64,000 nucleotides of DNA, from the NCBI GenBank assembly GCA_002189035.1, contig NEEC01000026.1:62001-126000 (forward strand). The letters are read 5' to 3'. This DNA comes from Utricularia gibba (lineage: Eukaryota; Streptophyta; Magnoliopsida; Lamiales; Lentibulariaceae). Numbering within the stretch: position 1 is the first letter of the stretch; every line of letters starts with the position of its first letter. Below, piece by piece: positions 39,066 through 52,385 of this stretch. The translations under genes and the position numbers were made by a program. The notes under the pieces are model-generated. The model ran no database searches, was not told the DNA's origin, and worked only from the letters and a program-made list of their open reading frames with translations.

Positions 39066-40366
39066 CTAACTATACCCTTTTAGGATGCTTGATATTAATT
39101 CAAGTTTTTCAAAATCTGTCATTACTAGAAAACTTTGCAGCTTTTCAAGGTTATTAATTATAACCTCTGAAATATTCATAAACTCAATTGAAGACATATG
39201 AAGAGGCATGCTTAGTATCATTGTAGTTGCTTGGCGTTGGCAATCACTTTCATTAGTTAGCTTAGATGATATTTGCAGCAACATAGCATTGGTTTCTTGA
39301 GTCATCTTCCGAAGCTCCGTAATAAAATCTTGGTCATCATATGCTATTCTCTTTCGTTTTCCTCTCTTGTTTGACCTTTCTTGTTTGCTACATGCGGATA
39401 CATCCTCAAAAAACGAACTTGACTCATCATTAGAGTGTTGGCTTTTCAGATTAGAATAAACACCCTGTGTACCATTTTCATTTGGTGGGTCTTCCTCTAG
39501 CCCTATAGTTGCACCTTTGATGTCATTTATTGGTTCATCATCGATGGATATTGCTCCCTCACCAGTCGCACGATCATTTCCAAAAATTTCAACCCATTCT
39601 TTATAGAATGAAAATATTTTGAATCGGATGGCCTTGTAAGTTTGAGGTGAATGTTGAACACATACAAAAATAATTAAATTTTTCTAGAAATCAAAAATAA
39701 ATTTATGAGAAATATGTTGTCACAAACCTTTTGCAATTCCAATCAAAATTCATCAGTTCTTTCAACCATCTTAGTAGTGGAATTAAAGCCTGTAATATTC
39801 TCATTTCCAAGTTTTTACCTTAGACTCAATATGAGGGTTCGCCTTCAAACTAATAGTTGGAAGATGTTGTCTAATGAATGATTCCAAAGCACCATGAAAT
39901 CTAGGCTTAAATCTATTCTCGCTTCTCCATCCGTTAGCTACTAGTGTCAATAAACCATTGAGAAGCATGCGTTCTTCTTTTGAAATCCATCCTTGTTTTG
40001 TTTTCTTCACTTCACACTCCCTAAAATAAATGCAAGAAACAAGTTTTAGAGAAGAAAAATATTAGAATCGAAGTTAAGAGGACACATCTCTTCATTGACC
40101 ACACAGGTCTCTCCTTATCTGGCCGCATGGTTGCAAGACAACATGAGAGGATTTTTGGTTCCCAAAATATAAACCCTAATTGGAAGGTTAAAATGGTAAA
40201 TTAACATATTACAATGCCATTATTTCCCAATCCTATTAACTAAACATGGTATAAAACACAATTCTAATCCTACTAACTAAACATTACATAAATCCATACC
40301 ACCTTTATATAAACCCAAGTAAGTTAAACCTATTTTATCCTAACCCTGTAACCAAACACTCCCTAA
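39066..40366 (-). pseudogene. PIF/Harbinger-type MYB/SANT-like ORF, relic
   Basis: Minus strand. 39801-40010 encodes a MYB/SANT-like (Myb_DNA-bind_3) domain: WISKEERMLLNGLLTLVANG, FIRQHLPTISLKANPHIESK. 39066 to about 39650 continues with the C-terminal half typical of these proteins (HSPQTYKAIRFKIFSFYKEW, IFGNDRATGEGA, then a basic SNKRGKRKR stretch). The middle is interrupted by stops. On the right edge the minus strand reads TAGGGAGTGTTTGGTTACAG with TAA at 40364-40366, matching Harbinger-type GGGAGTGTTTGG termini and their 3-bp TAA/TTA target site. The matching left end and the DDE transposase were not found, so this is a truncated copy. A domesticated gene is less likely. Confidence 0.6.
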
Positions 40367-41484
40367 GTGGCATTGATTGTGTTATTTTTAGGGATTCAAG
40401 TTGGGATCTAATGAGGTATCCATTAACAAGTCCGATATGGATATCATTTTTAGTAAGCCTCTAAGATTCGATGCACTATTGATTTAAAATTGTCATTTTG
40501 TATGTTTTTGTTTATTTTCAAGCTATTTTTTAAAAATTAAACAATCAATTTCTTGTGAATACAATGTTTTACTTATTATTTAAATGGTTTATATGCATTC
40601 TCATTATTAACATTTAACACCAATAAATGACACAATTTTTGTACCAAAAAAAAGTTTTCTATAAGTTAACAAAAAAATGTAATTTAAAAGTTTATTACTT
40701 ATATTGGTTTGAATTTTTAATTTTTAAAAAATATTCATTAAGAAGAAACTCGTGATATCAAGAAATTGCATAAGAATAATTTTAATTATAAGAGTGGATA
40801 GTGTGTTTGTTTATAACGTGAGAAATTCTGAAAATCCAAGTTTTGTTTGCATTAGATATTTTCTTAAATTTTAGGAAACAGAATGTCTCTTTATTGTTGA
40901 AAATTGGATGATTAATAAATCTTTTGAGCGGTTTTTAAAGCGCACATGTTGATTGATTTTTTTAAAAGGAATAGTGTCAGACTATGAGTTAGGTTTCCTT
41001 CCTTTCCAAGAAGAGGAGGTTTGTAGGCTAAGGTAGGGTGACGAGATGACTGACTTGGGGAGCCGATCCGTGACGCCCACGCATTGGGCCGTTGCCCCTC
41101 CGCTCCGTTCCGTTACATCATCCGTTTGTGTCTGTGATGTGAGGGGTCGCAGCCAGCCAGCCAACCAGCAGAATCAAATGTTACAACATCTTCTAGAGAA
41201 GTTGACACCCTTTTGGTCAACGGAACGGAAGAGAATTCCATGGAACCCACTGCCGCCGTTCCTTAACGGCGTCATTCCAATATACTGCTTTCTCCCCAAG
41301 CAACGGCCCCATTAAAATCCCAGACGCTGCAGTCAACCACCATCTTGATAGGGAGGCGCAACTTTCGCCTTCCGCCCTGCTTTCAGCGGATACGTCCATT
41401 CCTGCTCTCCGCATCGAAGCGTTGACTTTCTTCCTTGGGAACCAACGGCAGGGGCGTTTTCATTTCATCGGAGGCGAGTAAGTA
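40367..41484. other. AT-rich flank then ABCB promoter/5' UTR
   Basis: 40367-40980 is AT-rich without genes. 40980-41484 is GC-richer and presumably carries the promoter and 5' UTR of the ABCB gene. Confidence 0.5.
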
Positions 41485-44400
41485 ATGTCAACGCCGGACG
41501 CGTCGTTGACAAATGGCCCAGGGGGCCATGCCGGAGACGGCAAGAAGAAGAAGGAAGCCCCCAACACAGTGCCCTACTATAGGCTATTTGCATTTGCTGA
41601 TTCCACGGACAAGCTACTGATGTTTCTTGGCACCGTCGGTGCCATAGGGAATGGTTTAGGATTCCCTCTTATGGCTGTTCTTTTTGGGAACTTGGCAGAT
41701 GCCTTTGGTCGAAACTCCAGCGACGATGTCCTTTCCGCTGTCGCAAAGGTAAGCAAACGAGGTCCTTCAATTTCCAAAACTGTGCTGGGGCTCCCGTCTG
41801 ATGATTTTCTGATCAATTTGTTAGGTATCCCTGAATTTTGTGTACGTCGCAATAGGGACTGGTGTAGCTGCCTATCTTCGTGAGTTTTTCAAGCCACATG
41901 AATCGTATCATGGGCCTATGATCTGATTCACACTTGCATTGCTTGCAGAGGTTGCTTGTTGGATGATAACTGGGGAAAGGCAGGCTGCAAATATCAGGAG
42001 CCTTTACTTGGAGACCATTTTGCGACAAGATGTAGCCTTCTTTGACAAGGAGACGAATACTGGGGAAGTAGTCGGAAGAATGTCAGGAGACACAGTGCTG
42101 ATCCAGGACGCCATGGGTGAGAAGGTACTGCTCCTCTATAAACATTTCTCTGCACCAAACCAAGGCTCTCACCTAATCAAAATCTAACGTTGCAGGTTGG
42201 GAAGTTTCTACAGTTGGTCACCACCTTTGTGGGTGGATTTGTGATCGCCTTCATTCGAGGATGGCTTCTGTCTCTAGTCCTGGTATCCTGCATCCCTGTG
42301 CTCGTGATATCCGGGGGGATCTTGGCGTATGTTTTCTCCAAAATCGCCTCTCAAGGCCAAACTGCATATGCTAAAGCTGCTTCGGTGGTCGAACAGACAA
42401 TTGGCTCCATCAGAACAGTAAGCAGCTAACACTGTAATCTCCCTAAGAAAGATGTGGTCTACCTACTATCTTTCTCCTTGTTTCTCTGCAGGTTGCATCA
42501 TATACTGGGGAAAAGAGAGCTGTGGCAGAGTATGAAAAGTCCCTTACACAAGCTTACAAATCAGGAGTAAAAGAAGGGTGGGTAAGTGGACTAGGTTTTG
42601 GACTTTTAATGTTCTTTGCATTCTGCACATATGCCCTAGCTATTTGGTTTGGATCGAAAATGATCATCGAGAGAGGTTACACGGGTGGTCAAGTACTCAA
42701 TGTGATAATAGCTGTCATAATCGGTTCCATGTAAGTAGGCTCCAACTCCATGTTCATTAAAGAGTTCTCCTTTCCCGAATCTGCTGTCTAACAGAACAAC
42801 TTGAATCAGGTCCTTGGGACAAGCATCTCCATCCCTGACTGCTTTTGCAGCGGGGCAAGCAGCAGCTTACAAGATGTTCGAAGCAATAAAGAGGAAGCCC
42901 AGTATAGATGCATATGATACCAGTGGCAAGATCCTAGAGGATATCTGTGGAGATGTAGAACTAAGAGATGTCTATTTCAGTTATCCAGCAAGACCAGCTG
43001 AGGAAATATTCAGAGCCTTTTCTCTGTTTATACGCAATGGCACAACAGCAGCTTTGGTTGGGCAGAGTGGGAGTGGAAAATCAACTGTCGTAAATTTGAT
43101 AGAGAGATTCTATGATCCTCAGGCAGGTGAAGTATTGATTGATGGCATCAATCTTAAGGACTTTCAGCTTAAGTGGGTCAGATCGAAAATCGGGCTTGTA
43201 AGCCAAGAACCTGTGCTTTTCACTACTAGTATTCGCGAGAACATATCATATGGTAAGGATGGCGCAACTATAGAGGAAATCAGAGCGGCAGCAGAACTAG
43301 CAAATGCCGCTAAGTTCATCGATAACCTTCCTCAGGTATGATACCTTCTCTTTTTTTGTGGTCTTATTTATTTCTACCCGCTTCATAAACTTGGGAGTCT
43401 GTGCAGGGACTAGATACCATGGTTGGTGAGCATGGAACTCATCTTTCAGGAGGGCAAAAACAGAGAATTGCGATAGCCAGGGCAATTCTCAAGGACCCCA
43501 GAATTCTACTTCTTGACGAGGCTACAAGTGCATTGGATACCGAATCTGAGAGAATAGTGCAAGAGGCATTAGACAGAATAATGATAGGCAGGACAACCAT
43601 CGTTGTAGCACATCGTTTGACCACTGTCAGAAATGCTAATATGATTGCTGTCATTCATCAAGGAAAAGTGGTTGAACAAGGTACATGCTAGATCTTAGTC
43701 TCAATGCCGCGTTCCTGACCCCTGATAATAATATGATTCATTCTTCTGCCTGCAGGAACACATGATGGGCTACTTGAGGATCCTGAAGGTCCATATTCAC
43801 AGCTCATACGCTTGCAAGAAGTGAAAGAACTCTCTGAAGAAAATGAAAAATCAGAGATCACCACAGAGGCTAGCCGAAGTATGTCGATTATGCGATCCAT
43901 CAGTAACACGTCCTCTGACATAGGAAACTCAAGTCGTCACCATTCATTATCCGCATCATTAGGTCTCCCTGGAATGACTGTCAGGGTACCTGATCCTCCA
44001 TTGGAAAAAGAAGATATAAGCTCCCCTGAAATCTCTGAAAAGGTTCCAAAGGTGCCTCTTATGCGACTTGCTAAGCTAAACAAGGCTGAAACACCCATCC
44101 TCCTCTTGGGAATGTTAGCTGCAATATTAAATGGTGCAATAATGCCTCTTTACGGATTGATGATCTCATTCGTAATCAGAATATTCTATGAAAGCCATCA
44201 TGTACTTCGACGGGAATCCAGGTTCTGGTCTCTCATGTTTTTGGTCCTTGGGCTGCTTCACTTGTTGCATACCCTGCAAGAACATACTTCTTTGGTTTGG
44301 CGGGGAACAAGCTAATCAAGAGAGTCAGACTGATGTGCTTTGAGAAAGTAGTGAACATGGAAATTGGTTGGTTCGATGAGCCTGAGCACACAAGTGGTGT

Positions 44401-46102
44401 GATTGGATCGAGGCTATCAGTGGATGCAGCCAGCATCCGTGCATTGGTTGGTGATTCAATCAGCCAAATGGTTCAGGATGTATCCTCAATCACCGTTGGC
44501 TTGGCCATAGCTTTTGCAGCTACTTGGCAACTGTCGCTGATCATACTCGCTATGGTACCCTTTATAGGTCTCAGTGGATACGCGCAGATTAAGTTCATGA
44601 AAGGATTCAGTGCAGATGCGAAGGTTTGAGTCAAGAGCTTAATGTGCTGCAATGTAAAAAGTTCAAGAGACTAACCAGATTCATTGTTCCTGTCGCAGGT
44701 CATGTACGAGAGAGCAAGCCAAGTTGCAACAGATGCTGTGGGAAGCATAAGAACGGTGGCCTCATTCTGTGCCGAAGGTAGGGTAATGGAGATGTACAGG
44801 GAACTCTGCAAAGGGCCGATGAGAAAAGGAATCCGCCAAGGAATGATAAGTGGCGCAGGGTTTGCCTCATCCTTCTCGGTTCTCTTCCTGGTCTACGCCG
44901 CTAGCTTCTACTTTGGCGCTCGGCTCGTCCAGGACGGGCGCATCACCTTCGAAGACGTTTTCCGAGTAAGAGTCGCATGCAGTATCCGGAATCGAATACC
45001 ATCACCTTTGCAATAATTATGTATTCCCTCTATTTACAGGCATTTTTTGGTCTAACAATGGCGGCCATGGCTGTCTCCCAATCGAGTTCTTTGGCTCCAG
45101 ATTCAACCAAGGCGAAGACCGCTGCTGCTTCTGTATTCGCAATTCTAGACAGGAAATCGAGGATCGATCCCAGTGACGAGTCTGGCTTGAAGCTGGACAA
45201 CGTGAAGGGTGATATCGAGCTGAGACACGTCAGTTTCCGGTATCCGACCAGGCCCGAAGTTGAGATTTTCCGAGACCTTTCCTTGACAATACGCTCCGGG
45301 AAGGTGAGAACTAGAAGCATTCCTCTTGCCCAGTGGACTGAACCGACCAGTTTATTCATCACTCTTTTTTTGCTTCAGACCGTTGCTCTTGTTGGGGAAA
45401 GCGGAAGTGGAAAATCCACGGTGATTCAACTGCTGCAAAGATTCTACAATCCAGAATCAGGTCAAATAACGCTGGACGGAACTGAGATCCACAAATTCGA
45501 GTTGAAATGGCTGAGACAGCAGATGGGACTTGTTAGCCAAGAACCTGTTCTCTTCAACGACACAATCCGCGCCAACATCGCCTACGGTAAAGGAGGGGTC
45601 GCCACCGAAACTGAAATCGTCGCCGCCTCGGAGCTCGCCAATGCTCACAACTTCATCAGTGGACTAGCACAGGCAAGAGCAACGAAACACCATTAACGAA
45701 CAAAATAAAATGTGGGTCAGAAAAGTTGACTGGCGTCTTTCGGTGCAGGGATACGATGCGGTGGTCGGAGAGCGAGGTGCGCAATTATCCGGCGGACAGA
45801 AACAGCGAGTGGCGATTGCAAGGGCCATCATCAAAAGCCCAAAGATTCTGCTGTTGGATGAGGCCACTAGTGCACTGGACGCCGAATCTGAGAGGGTAGT
45901 ACAAGATGCGCTGGATCGAGTGATGGTAAACAGAACAACGGTGGTTGTGGCACACAGGCTATCAACGATCAAAGGAGCTGACCTCATCGCCGTCGTGAAA
46001 AACGGAGTCATCGTCGAGAAAGGGAAGCACGATGCTCTGATCAACATCGATGGTGGCTTCTACGCATCCCTCGTCGCCCTTCACAGCACCAAAACCACGT
46101 AA
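41485..46102 (+). CDS. ABC transporter B family (MDR/PGP-type), full-length
   Basis: Twelve exons: 41485-41748, 41825-41879, 41949-42124, 42196-42417, 42492-42730, 42810-43335, 43407-43680, 43756-44623, 44699-44965, 45040-45303, 45379-45672, 45749-46102. About 1267 residues in TMD-NBD-TMD-NBD order. NBD1: [39 protein letters not shown]2: [36 protein letters not shown]. Both catalytic Glu residues are present. Relatives such as ABCB4/ABCB21 move auxin across the plasma membrane; this substrate is unknown. In exon 8 the frame breaks at GGG 44250-44252: [12 protein letters not shown] continues as [14 protein letters not shown] only after adding one base, and the exon length is one short of the phase required. 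The last intron has a GC donor (CAG/GCAAGA). The SECA1 start lies 319 bp after the stop. Confidence 0.95.
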
Positions 46103-46420
46103 TTCCTCTGCAAGGTTTTAGGTGTGATTGTATTTATCTTTACCGCGATTGCAAACGTATGATGTATCTACCCCGCCATTAAACTCATGCAATGAGCGGG
46201 ATTTTTCTGTCGGAGAAAAATCGCCGGCGGGTATATAGGTGACTGGCTTACCGGTTGAAGCCCGCTGCAGAAAGTAGATTTCGGCATCTGGGTGCCATAA
46301 AACGACACCGTTGTAATGTGGATAAAGCATATAAGAGAAATAAACATATATCTTCTCGCCTGAGTTGGCCGTTTCCTTACAGCCACTCAATACGGAAGCG
46401 TTTTCGGCTACAGTGGGCGC

Positions 46421-49400
46421 ATGGAAGTGGCTATCCACTCTCCGTCACCGCGCGGTGCCGTTGCCGTCGCGCTTTATCCCAAATTTCCCCTCTCATGGAG
46501 CGGCAATGTCATCGGGGCCAGTTCATCGGTCAGAGCAAACAAACTGAAGGGTCTCCGTGGCGGTGCTGGAAGCCGATCACGTCGGAGATTGCGCAAAACC
46601 GCCGGTCCCGTAGCAGCGTTGGGTGGATTGCTTGGTGGGATTTTCGGGGCGGGAACTGATAATGGGGAGTCCACTAGACAGCTCTATTCGTCAACCGTGG
46701 CGCTCATCAATAAGATGGAGGCTGAGATTTCCTCGCTATCGGATGCTCAATTGAGGGAAAGGACTTCTGTCCTGCAAGAACGCGCAAGACGTGGTGATTC
46801 CCTGGACTCCCTTTTACCTGTATGTCATCTCTTGCTCGCCAATTCCATCATTTGATTCAGGGGCTTAAATTTCGTTAAAAGTTCTGATACCGATATTTCA
46901 GGAGTTTCTTCCCTGGCATTTTCATGTCTTTTTGGTACTCTCATCTCTGTTGCAGCTTATATTGATATGAGAAGAAGATAAAAAGCGTATTAGATTAGAA
47001 CATCTATAGTGATGAAGTTTATGTTCCTTGCTTTTATATAGATAAAATGGTGCTTACTCATCTAATCTGGATTTTTATTACAGGAAGCATTTTCGGTTGT
47101 GCGTGAGGCTTCCAAGAGAGTCCTTGGCCTTCGCCCATTTGATGTTCAATTGATTGGTGGGTAGTTCTCATTGGCATCATTATAAACCGTGACTTCATTC
47201 CGTATGCTTTCTAATGTGAGCTGGAGTGTTTTTATTTTACCTTCTTGTTACTACTTTGATATGACTTGTTTTTTTGTTTTTTTGTTATGCTTCTGTTGTT
47301 AGGTGGGATGGTTCTCCATAAGGGAGAAATAGCTGAAATGAAAACTGGAGAAGGAAAGACACTAGTTGCTATATTGCCTGCTTTTCTGAATGCGTTGACT
47401 GGAAATGGGGTACATATTGTTACTGTGAATGATTATCTGGCTAGACGAGATTGTGAATGGGTTGGTCAAATTCCACGCTTTCTTGGAATGAAGGTGGGCT
47501 TAATTCAGCGTACGCTCCGACCTCTTTCATGATGCAAAAAACTACCGCCTTGCTGTGCCCCTAATGCACTTTGTATTCCAATTTTCTCATCCTCCATTTT
47601 CCCTTTGTTTTTTCATTCAAATTTTTTGATGCATCTGGCTTATAACCTTCAGCTAATTATTTCAGAGAATATGGCGAGCCAACAAAGGAGAGAAAATTAC
47701 CTGTGTGACATCACTTATGTTACCAACAGTGAGCTGGGATTTGATTACTTAAGGGATAATCTTGCCATGGTAGCCTTTCTGTCGTGGACTCATTTTGTCA
47801 CTTGAACTATTCACACCTTTTGCTGTTTCAACAAATGAGTCCTGCATTTACAGAGCACTGATGAGCTAGTCTTGAGACGTTTCAACTACTGTGTAATTGA
47901 TGAGGTTGATTCTATTCTCATTGATGAAGCAAGGACGCCTCTAATCATATCAGGACCTGTGGAAAAACCAAGTGATCGTTACTTTAAGGCTGCTAAAATT
48001 GCCATGGCTTTTGAGAGAGATATACACTACACTGTATTAAATTCAACTCGAAGCATTATTTTACTGATGATAATTTGTTTCTTCTAAAGCGGAGTATATA
48101 ATTCTGATTGATTTATGTAATGTTTCTCCCAACATTTTCATTCACCAGGATTATGCAATGTTTGCAGGTTGATGAAAAACAGAAAACAATTTTACTTACT
48201 GAACAGGGGTATGCCGATGCTGAGGAAATTCTGGATGTGAAGGATTTATATGATCCGAGAGAGCAATGGGCGTCATTTCTACTTAATGCAATAAAAGCAA
48301 AAGAACTTTTTCTTAGAGATGTGAATTACATAATCAGAGGCAAAGAGATTCTTATAGTGGATGAGTTTACTGGACGAGTGATGCAGGTGCTGAAGCCTTT
48401 GGAGTTTCTATCTTTATTTTTAGATCTTAAGACACAAATGCAAATATCCTTTTTAACATCGTGATATACCTAAATTTCTGAGGACTTCCTGGCACATGAA
48501 AATGTGTACATTCATGTATTGTCTGCGAATTCTCGTGTACTTTACTTATTTATTGGTTGAAAATTTGTCTTAAAAATTCATTTATTCCATTCTAATCCAT
48601 AGCTCTCCCTTAGTTACAGGGTCGCAGGTTCTGGGATTCAGATTCAATATTTGAATTCTTTTTCATTGGCCTATCTTGATGCTAACTGCCTTAATCACTT
48701 TTATTTATTAGGGTAGACGCTGGAGCGATGGACTTCACCAGGCTGTTGAAGCAAAAGAGAGATTGCCTGTGCAAAATGAAACTATTACTTTAGCCTCAAT
48801 TAGCTATCAAAACTTCTTCCTTCAGGTTTATGCCCCTTGAAATTATTCTTTGCACGCAGCTGTGTTCTGATGTTTGGTATCTTGAATAAATGTAGTTTCC
48901 AAAACTTTGTGGAATGACTGGAACAGCTGCTACTGAAAGTGCTGAGTTCGAGAGTATATATAAACTTAAAGTTGCTACTGTTCCTACTAATAAGGCCATG
49001 ATAAGAAGGGTATGTTATTTACTCAGACTTAGCCTCACGGATATTATTTGAATATATGTTTATTGATGGACATTTTCAACTGGTTTAGACTTATTCCACC
49101 TGTAGGACTCCTGATAACATCTATTCCTTTTGCCTGTAGGATGAGTCAGATGTTGTATTCAGGACAACCACTGGAAAATGGCGTGCAGTTGTTGTTGAGA
49201 TAGCTCGAATGAATAAGACAGGTCGTCCAGTTCTTGTTGGTACAACAAGTGTTGAGCAGAGCGATGCACTGTCCGATCAGCTAAAGGAAGCTGGGATTTT
49301 ACATGAGGTTTCCATGAAATTAGTTCTATTTATTTAGAATGATTTTCTTGGAATACAGAAATTTCTCATGGATTCCATCTCATCACATTAATGTATTTTA

Positions 49401-52108
49401 AGGTTCTCAATGCAAAACCAGAAAATGTGGAAAGGGAAGCTGAAATTGTTGCTCAAAGTGGTCGTCTTGGGCAGTTACAATTGCAACAAACATGGCTGGT
49501 CGGGGTACTGACATAATCCTCGGTGGTAATGCTGAATATATGGCAAGATTGAAACTAAGGGAGCTGCTGATGCCAAGGTTTCATTTGAGGATTTAGTATT
49601 TTTTAAAGCTCATGAGAGTTCCATATATTACTTTTTTTTTCTTAATTGTGTATTTTGAATATTCAAATATATTTGCGTTGGGTTAAATTTAAGATTTTGT
49701 ATGGTAAAATGGAGTTGAATGTTTTGTGAAGGTTACCTAGGTTTTAGATCTTTTATTCCAAGTATATGCTGCAAATCAAGTTAATATCTTTTAAGTTCAG
49801 GGCCGTTGAGAAAACAATAACTAGTTTTTCTCATAAAACCGATGCAGAGTGGTGAGACCACCTGAAGATACCTATATTTCTGTGAAGAAGCCTCCCCTGA
49901 AGAGAACATGGGAGGTTGGAATTTTTAAAAATGCTTCCTGTTTGTTTTCTATAAATTTTTACAGTGGCTGATCGTGGATCAGGTTAGTGAGAAGTTATTC
50001 CCATGTACATTATCAAAAGAGAAAACTAAATTGGCTGAAGAAGCGGTAGAGTTGGCTACAAAAGAATGGGGTTTGAGATCATTGACTGAGCTTGAAGCAG
50101 AAGAGCGCCTTTCATATTCTTGTGAAAAGGTGAGATTTATTTGTAACCTCATCAGATGAGCTACGATATGATAAAAGAGGAAGGTGAAATTCTGGCATAC
50201 TATGTTGATGATAAATGTACTGAACTGTGTAGGGACCTGTTCAAGATGAAGTCATATCAAGGTTACGGAGTGCATTTCTGGACATCGTGAATGAATACAA
50301 GGCTTACACAGAGGTTGAGAAAGAGAAGGTAATCAATGCAACAATAGAAAAATTTCCTAGATAACTTTCTTGTTCCATTAAATTTTTTAAGCTGCTCATC
50401 TTGATTCAAAAAGTGTATAAAACAAAATTCTCAGAGTGGAAAGCATAAGGTGGTCAAGATATGACAGTGAGATGATGAAGCCAAAGAAAAAATGATATTT
50501 GTTGCCAAAAAAAGGGAAAAATTTTCAATGCATTTTGTAAACGTGATCCGTGAATTCCTTTTTCACCGAATCAGGTTGTTTCGGCTGGTGGACTTCATGT
50601 TGTTGGAACTGAGCGTCATGAGTCACGAAGAATTGACAATCAGGTGTTCCCTTGACTTCCGAGTGCTAATTATATTTTGTTCATCTTCGAGTTTCCCATC
50701 TTATTCTGTATCTATATACAGCTACGCGGCCGTAGTGGCAGACAGGGGGACCCTGGAAGTTCCCGTTTTTTCCTTAGTCTTGAAGATAGTATTTTTCGGA
50801 TATTCGGTGGTGATCGAATTCAGGTTCTCCTTTTGTACAAGCATTTTAATGCCAGTAGTGGTCTACAAAGTTTTCTACTCCTTTGACATGAGAATGTAAA
50901 GTATAGGGGTTGATGAGAGTGTTTAGAGTTGAAGACCTGCCAATAGAATCCAAGATGCTGACAAAGGCACTAGATGAAGCACAAAGAAAAGTGGAAAACT
51001 ACTTCTTTGACATGAGAAAGCAGCTATTTGAGTATGACGAGGTCTTGAACAGTCAGAGAGATCGGGTGTACACAGAAAGGAGACGAGCTTTGGAATCTGG
51101 TGATCTCCAGGCCCAGGTTATTGAATATGCTGAGTTGACTATGGACGATATCTTAGAGGTAACATAATTGTTCTTGTGTTTTGGCTTCTGCTATTACCTT
51201 TCCTATACAGATAAGTGTAATCCGTTCTTTCCTCTTGTTGATGGCGAAGGCAAATATAGATGCCAGTGCACCTAGAGAAAACTGGGACCTTGAGAAACTA
51301 ATAGCCAAACTTCAACAGTAAGCTAGAATCCTTCTCTTCATCGTAGTGATCATGTCATTTTGCTGGTTAATTTCGGCCTTTTTGTCAGTGCGGCTGATTG
51401 TACACTCATCATGGGCTTCGTTTATAGGTACTGCTATCTTTTGAATGACTTGACCCCAGATCTCCTGAACAGCAAAAGCAGCACTTACGATGAACTCAGA
51501 GATTACCTCCGGTTTCGAGGGCGTGAAGCATATCTGCAGAAGCGGGTAAGTGTTTTTGATCACTTTTCCTGATCGGAAGGGCAAGCTACTTCAGTTTCGG
51601 CGATCCCATACATGTTATCCGATGCCAGGAAACGGTAGAGAAAGAAGTACCCGGAATGATGAAAGAAGCGGAAAAGTTCCTCATATTAACGAACATTGAC
51701 AGATTATGGAAGGAGCATCTGCAAGCTATAAAATTTATGCAGCAAGCCGTTGGCTTGCGGGGTTATGCACAGAGGGATCCTCTGATAGAGTACAAACTTG
51801 AGGGATACAATCTCTTTGTGGACATGATGGCGCGTGTTAGAAGGAATGTCATATATGCTATCTATCAGGTACTCCTCATTCATTCATTCTTTCTTTCTTT
51901 CCCATGAAGGAAGTTTCTCTTTCAGCTTTTTCCTCCAAAGGTCTTGAGTTCCTTCTTCAATTCCTATCAGCTCCAACCTGTGATGGTCAAGGAAGCGACC
52001 AAAACAGCAGACAGCAAGAGAGACGGGAAGAGGAGTAACAACGGCAATGAAGCTGTCGCTGATAAAACGCCTACTTCAGCTGCTGCTGCGCGCAAGCCAG
52101 TAACTTAG
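46421..52108 (+). CDS. SECA1: Chloroplast SecA preprotein translocase ATPase
   Basis: Twenty exons, 46421-46819, 47084-47156, 47303-47509, 47666-47769, 47854-48033, 48168-48386, 48712-48825, 48896-49009, 49140-49307, 49403-49577, 49848-49914, 49983-50129, 50233-50328, 50575-50643, 50722-50823, 50907-51158, 51250-51317, 51428-51545, 51629-51868, 51971-52108, about 1016 residues. An Arg/Ser-rich transit peptide of about 60 residues precedes [18 protein letters not shown] motor: MKTGEGKT (Walker A), [74 protein letters not shown]1 drives proteins into thylakoids through SecYE. Exon 10 is one base short: after SGRLG the frame is recovered (VTIATNMAG) by one G in GGG 49469-49471. The last exon could also start at 51926, adding 15 residues; 51971 matches the family better. 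Confidence 0.97.
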
Positions 52109-52385
52109 CTACTGGTCTGCATCACCAACAGAACCCAAACGGAGGGACTAACAGTTGACATGAAGAGCAGAAATTGGAGAATTTTTCCCCGAAAACAGAT
52201 AATAATACATTATTATTACATTGGGCTTTTTAGACGCGAACACGTGTACATACATTTGACCCATCGTTTTGGGCGGCCGGTATCTCCCTGCCGCCGCATT
52301 TAAGCGGGAGGAGTAAGATTGGATCCCAACCCCTGAAGTTTCAACAAGTTATGCATGTGTTTGCTGGTGAAGGAGAAGACGAGAG

